Positions 4,606 to 7,101 of a stretch of DNA of 7,101 nucleotides are shown here, piece by piece. The stretch is from JANPPS01 sp031428635. GTDB lineage: Bacteria; Pseudomonadota; Alphaproteobacteria; Acetobacterales; Acetobacteraceae. The notes under the pieces are model-generated. The model made no database searches, was not told the origin of the DNA, and saw only the letters and a program-made list of their open reading frames with translations. How positions within the stretch are numbered: the stretch's first letter is position 1; each line of letters opens with the position of its first letter. The stretch lies in the NCBI GenBank assembly GCA_031428635.1, contig JANPPS010000004.1:1-7101 (forward strand), read 5' to 3'. Made by a program: the position numbers and the translations under genes.

Positions 4606-7101
4606 ATGACAGTGCCGATCGGGAAGGGCCGGTTTAAGCCGGAGTACCTGTTCCGGCCCCGGTCGATCGCTGTCGTCGGTGCTAGCACCGCGCTTGGGCA
4701 GGCCGTGCTACTCAACCTGCGGGCCGGCGGTTATGCGGGTGCCATCACCGAAACCGAGCGGGCGCAGGACCTACCCGTGGCGTCCGACCTGGCCCTGATC
4801 ACGACCGCGCCGGAGGATGCTGGTGCAGCGATCGCCACCATCGGCCGGCTGGGAATCTTGGCCGCCATCTGCCTCACCCCGGCGCCTGACCTGGCGGCCG
4901 CGGCGCAGGCGGCGAAGGTCCGGGTCCTGGGCCCATCCGCCTTCGGTATCATGGTGCCGTCCCTTCATTTGAACGCGACCGCCGGGCCGCTTGGTGCGCA
5001 GCCGGGACGGGTCGCACTCGTGTCGCAATCGGCCGCACTTTGCCGGTCCGTGCTGGACTGGGCGGGGCCGAACGGAGTGGGATTCAGCCACGTGGTGGGG
5101 TTGGGCGGCGCGGCTGACATGGGGTTTGCCATCACGCTCGATTGGCTGGCGCGCGATCCGGGCACAGGCGCAATCCTGCTGGATATCCGCACGATCCGTA
5201 GCCGCCGCGCGTTCCTGTCTGCCGCCCGCGCCGCAGCCCGGCTGCGACCCGTCGTGGCTATCCGCGCCGGGTCCCGCCTGTCGGACCCCACCGGCCACTC
5301 AGACCTCGTGTTCAACGCAGCCCTCCGCCGCGCGGGCGTCATCCGCGTCGAACGCCTGGCCGACCTGCTGGCGGCGGCCGAGACCCTGACCCGCGCCCGC
5401 CCATTACGGACCGAGACGGTGGCGATCGTCACCAACGCCATCGGTCCTGGCCAACTGGCGGCTGACGCGGCGTTGACGCTTAATATCCCGCTGGCGCCCC
5501 TGACGGCCATCACTCGCACCGTTCTGGCGATGAGCTTGCCGCCAACCCCGGCTGACCTCGGCCTGATCTGGACCGGTGCCGATCAGCCGATCCGCTTGGC
5601 GGAGGCCGCGAGCCTGCTATCCGGCACGCCGGAAGTGGGGGGCGTCGTCGTCGTCATGGCGCCGACCGGCCCCGCCGACCCTGCCGCGATCGCGGCACTG
5701 TCCGCCAGTTTTGTCTCACTCAAAATCCCGATGCTGGCCGCGGTATTGGGGGAGACGACCGCTGCACTACACCGCAAAGCACTGGCCGACGCCGGCGTCC
5801 CCGTCTTCGCCACGCCGGAGCAGGCGATGCGCGGCTTCGGCCAATTGCTGGAGCAGCGTCGCGCCCGCGCTGCCGCCCGCGAGCTACCCGATAGCGCCGT
5901 GCTCACCCTTGCACCCGATCAGGCGGCCGTTCGTGCCGTGCTGGACGGCGTGCGCGCGGACGATCGCACCGGACTGTTGCAACATGAGGCGCTGGCCGTG
6001 CTCGGCGCGTATGGCGTGCAGACCGTCCCGTACGCGCCGGCACCCACCGCTGCAGCCGCTGCGACCGCCGCGGCCGTGCTCGGTTTCCCGGCCGTGCTGA
6101 AGTTGGCCCGCATCGTCCGCCCCCTTGCCCGCGGACCCGGCGGCGTCGCACTCGACCTCGCGGATGAGGCGGCCGTTTTGGCGGCCGGCCCCCGGCTGGA
6201 GCTGCGCCGGGAAGGCCAGCCGCCGGGTTTCCTCGTGCAACGCCAGATCGGCCGTGCACGGGAAGTGCGGATCACGGTGCAGGATGACCTGCTGTTCGGG
6301 CCCGCCATCGGCTTCGGCCAGGGCGGCAGTGCGGCCGATCTGCTGGACGACATTGCGGTCGACTTACCACCCTTGAACCTCGCGCTCGCTGCTAGCCTGA
6401 TCGGGCGCACCCGGGCCGCGCGGACGTTGGCTGACCTGCATGAACAGCCCGCCGCCGACACGGCTGGGATCGCCGATGCGCTGGTGCGGGTCAGCCAGCT
6501 GATCGTGGACTTCCCCGAAATCGAGGCCATCGACATCAACCCGCTATTTGCCGATCCCGATGGCGTGCGGGCCGCCGACGCGTGGATCGGCCTGCGTCCG
6601 TCGGGCACGTTCGGGAACCTCGCGATCGCGCCCTACCCGGCCGAGCTTGTGGAGCACTGGCCCACAGACGCCGGGACCCTGATCATTCGGCCGATCCGGC
6701 CCGAGGACGCAGAGGCGCACGCCGCTTTGTTCAGCCGCCTGACGCCCGAGGATATCCGCTACCGCTTCTTCACCATGGTCCGGGCACTATCACCGGAGCA
6801 GATCGCCCGCATGACGCAGGTGGATTACGACCGGGAAATGGCGTTCATCGGCGTCCGCAGCGTCGATGGCGGGCCCGACCAAACCGTGGGGGTGGCCCGG
6901 CTGGTCCGCGAACCCTACGCGCCCCGCGGCGAGTTCGCGGTTGTGGTCGAGGGCAGCATGAAGGGCCGCGGTGTCGGCCGCCGCCTCATGCAGCGTCTTA
7001 TCGAGTGGGGCCGCCTGCAGGGCTTACGGGAGATCGAGGGCCAGGTTCTGGCTGAAAATACGCCGATGCTGGCTTTCATGCGCTGCCTCGGCTTTACGCT
7101 A
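4606..7101 (+). CDS. Pat/PatZ-like protein acyltransferase: acyl-CoA-synthetase-like (NDP-forming) body with C-terminal GNAT domain, 3' end cut off
   Basis: The frame is open for 832 codons to the window edge, and perhaps 20-40 residues are missing. Domain order is that of Salmonella Pat and E. coli PatZ: a CoA-binding Rossmann domain (about 14-115, RSIAVVGAS at 19-27), succinyl-CoA-synthetase-like flavodoxin domains (about 130-400, VALVSQSAALC at 136-146), an ATP-grasp domain (about 450-665, FGQGGSAADLL at 570-580, IDINPLFAD at 642-650) and a GNAT acetyltransferase (about 692 to the end). In the GNAT part the acetyl-CoA loop KGRGVG is at 786-791, and E776 in GEFAVVV is the likely catalytic base. 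Known members acetylate lysines in target enzymes, such as acetyl-CoA synthetase. The synthetase body is unusual: the CoA-binding domain is shortened by roughly 20 residues, the SHTG phosphohistidine motif is absent (the region reads SRLSDPTGHSD, 223-233), LGPNCLG reads LGPSAFG, and the ATP-grasp HKSD loop is replaced. It is transcribed away from the hydrolase-kinase unit. Identification as a Pat-type protein is firm; its targets are unknown. Confidence 0.9.
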   Translation, partial: MTVPIGKGRFKPEYLFRPRSIAVVGASTALGQAVLLNLRAGGYAGAITETERAQDLPVASDLALITTAPEDAGAAIATIGRLGILAAICLTPAPDLAAAAQAAKVRVLGPSAFGIMVPSLHLNATAGPLGAQPGRVALVSQSAALCRSVLDWAGPNGVGFSHVVGLGGAADMGFAITLDWLARDPGTGAILLDIRTIRSRRAFLSAARAAARLRPVVAIRAGSRLSDPTGHSDLVFNAALRRAGVIRVERLADLLAAAETLTRARPLRTETVAIVTNAIGPGQLAADAALTLNIPLAPLTAITRTVLAMSLPPTPADLGLIWTGADQPIRLAEAASLLSGTPEVGGVVVVMAPTGPADPAAIAALSASFVSLKIPMLAAVLGETTAALHRKALADAGVPVFATPEQAMRGFGQLLEQRRARAAARELPDSAVLTLAPDQAAVRAVLDGVRADDRTGLLQHEALAVLGAYGVQTVPYAPAPTAAAAATAAAVLGFPAVLKLARIVRPLARGPGGVALDLADEAAVLAAGPRLELRREGQPPGFLVQRQIGRAREVRITVQDDLLFGPAIGFGQGGSAADLLDDIAVDLPPLNLALAASLIGRTRAARTLADLHEQPAADTAGIADALVRVSQLIVDFPEIEAIDINPLFADPDGVRAADAWIGLRPSGTFGNLAIAPYPAELVEHWPTDAGTLIIRPIRPEDAEAHAALFSRLTPEDIRYRFFTMVRALSPEQIARMTQVDYDREMAFIGVRSVDGGPDQTVGVARLVREPYAPRGEFAVVVEGSMKGRGVGRRLMQRLIEWGRLQGLREIEGQVLAENTPMLAFMRCLGFTL

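Noticed and set aside
5919..6608. Minus-strand open frame of 229 codons within the Pat-like gene
   Set aside because: It is very rich in Ala, Arg and Ser and antisense to the continuous 832-codon frame with ATP-grasp motifs: a GC-rich shadow.
6582..7055. Plus-strand frame of 157 codons near the right edge, in a different frame from the GNAT domain
   Set aside because: The GNAT motifs (KGRGVG, GEFAVVV) are in the other plus frame, which stays open to the window end. No frameshift is needed to explain the region.

Overview
The window reads as a high-GC proteobacterial chromosome segment. The closest fit from remembered family members is an alphaproteobacterium of the Acetobacteraceae/Rhodospirillales type: the substrate-binding protein tail, the PAS kinase and the acyl-CoA-synthetase/GNAT fusion all resemble proteins from that group. 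This placement is an impression, not a computed result. I see no rRNA, tRNA, insertion sequence, CRISPR array or prophage gene.

Layout. (1) Positions 1-2464, plus strand: the 3' part of a branched-chain amino-acid/amide-type ABC importer operon. It holds the C-terminal 145 residues of a periplasmic binding protein, then a LivH-type and a LivM-type permease, separated by 1 nt and overlapping by 4 nt (ATGA). No ATPase gene (livG/livF) follows, so these must lie upstream of the window or elsewhere. (2) Positions 2471-4427, minus strand: a two-gene sensory unit made of an alpha/beta hydrolase closely resembling Bacillus RsbQ, followed with overlap by a PAS-domain histidine kinase. It converges on livM with only 6 nt between stop codons, and a stem-loop covers the junction. 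(3) Positions 4428-4605: a divergent intergenic region of 178 nt with a perfect 13-nt palindrome, a repeated half-site and a likely extended -10 element. (4) Positions 4606-7101, plus strand: a large Pat/PatZ-like protein acyltransferase (NDP-forming acyl-CoA-synthetase-like body plus C-terminal GNAT domain) that runs off the right edge.

How the genes may work together. The importer brings a small amino acid or amide into the cell. The hydrolase is expected to act on a small, still unknown ligand and pass the signal to the adjacent PAS domain, as RsbQ does to RsbP in B. subtilis, but here the output is a histidine kinase rather than a PP2C phosphatase. The Pat-like protein would acylate lysines on target enzymes, classically acyl-CoA synthetases. 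Its synthetase part has lost several catalytic signatures, so it is probably regulatory. A link between the sensor and the divergently encoded acyltransferase is only an inference from their shared intergenic region.

The most interesting items are the RsbQ-like hydrolase/PAS-kinase pair, the degenerate synthetase part of the Pat-like protein, a perfect 9-bp hairpin right after the livM start codon, and the palindrome in front of the hydrolase gene.
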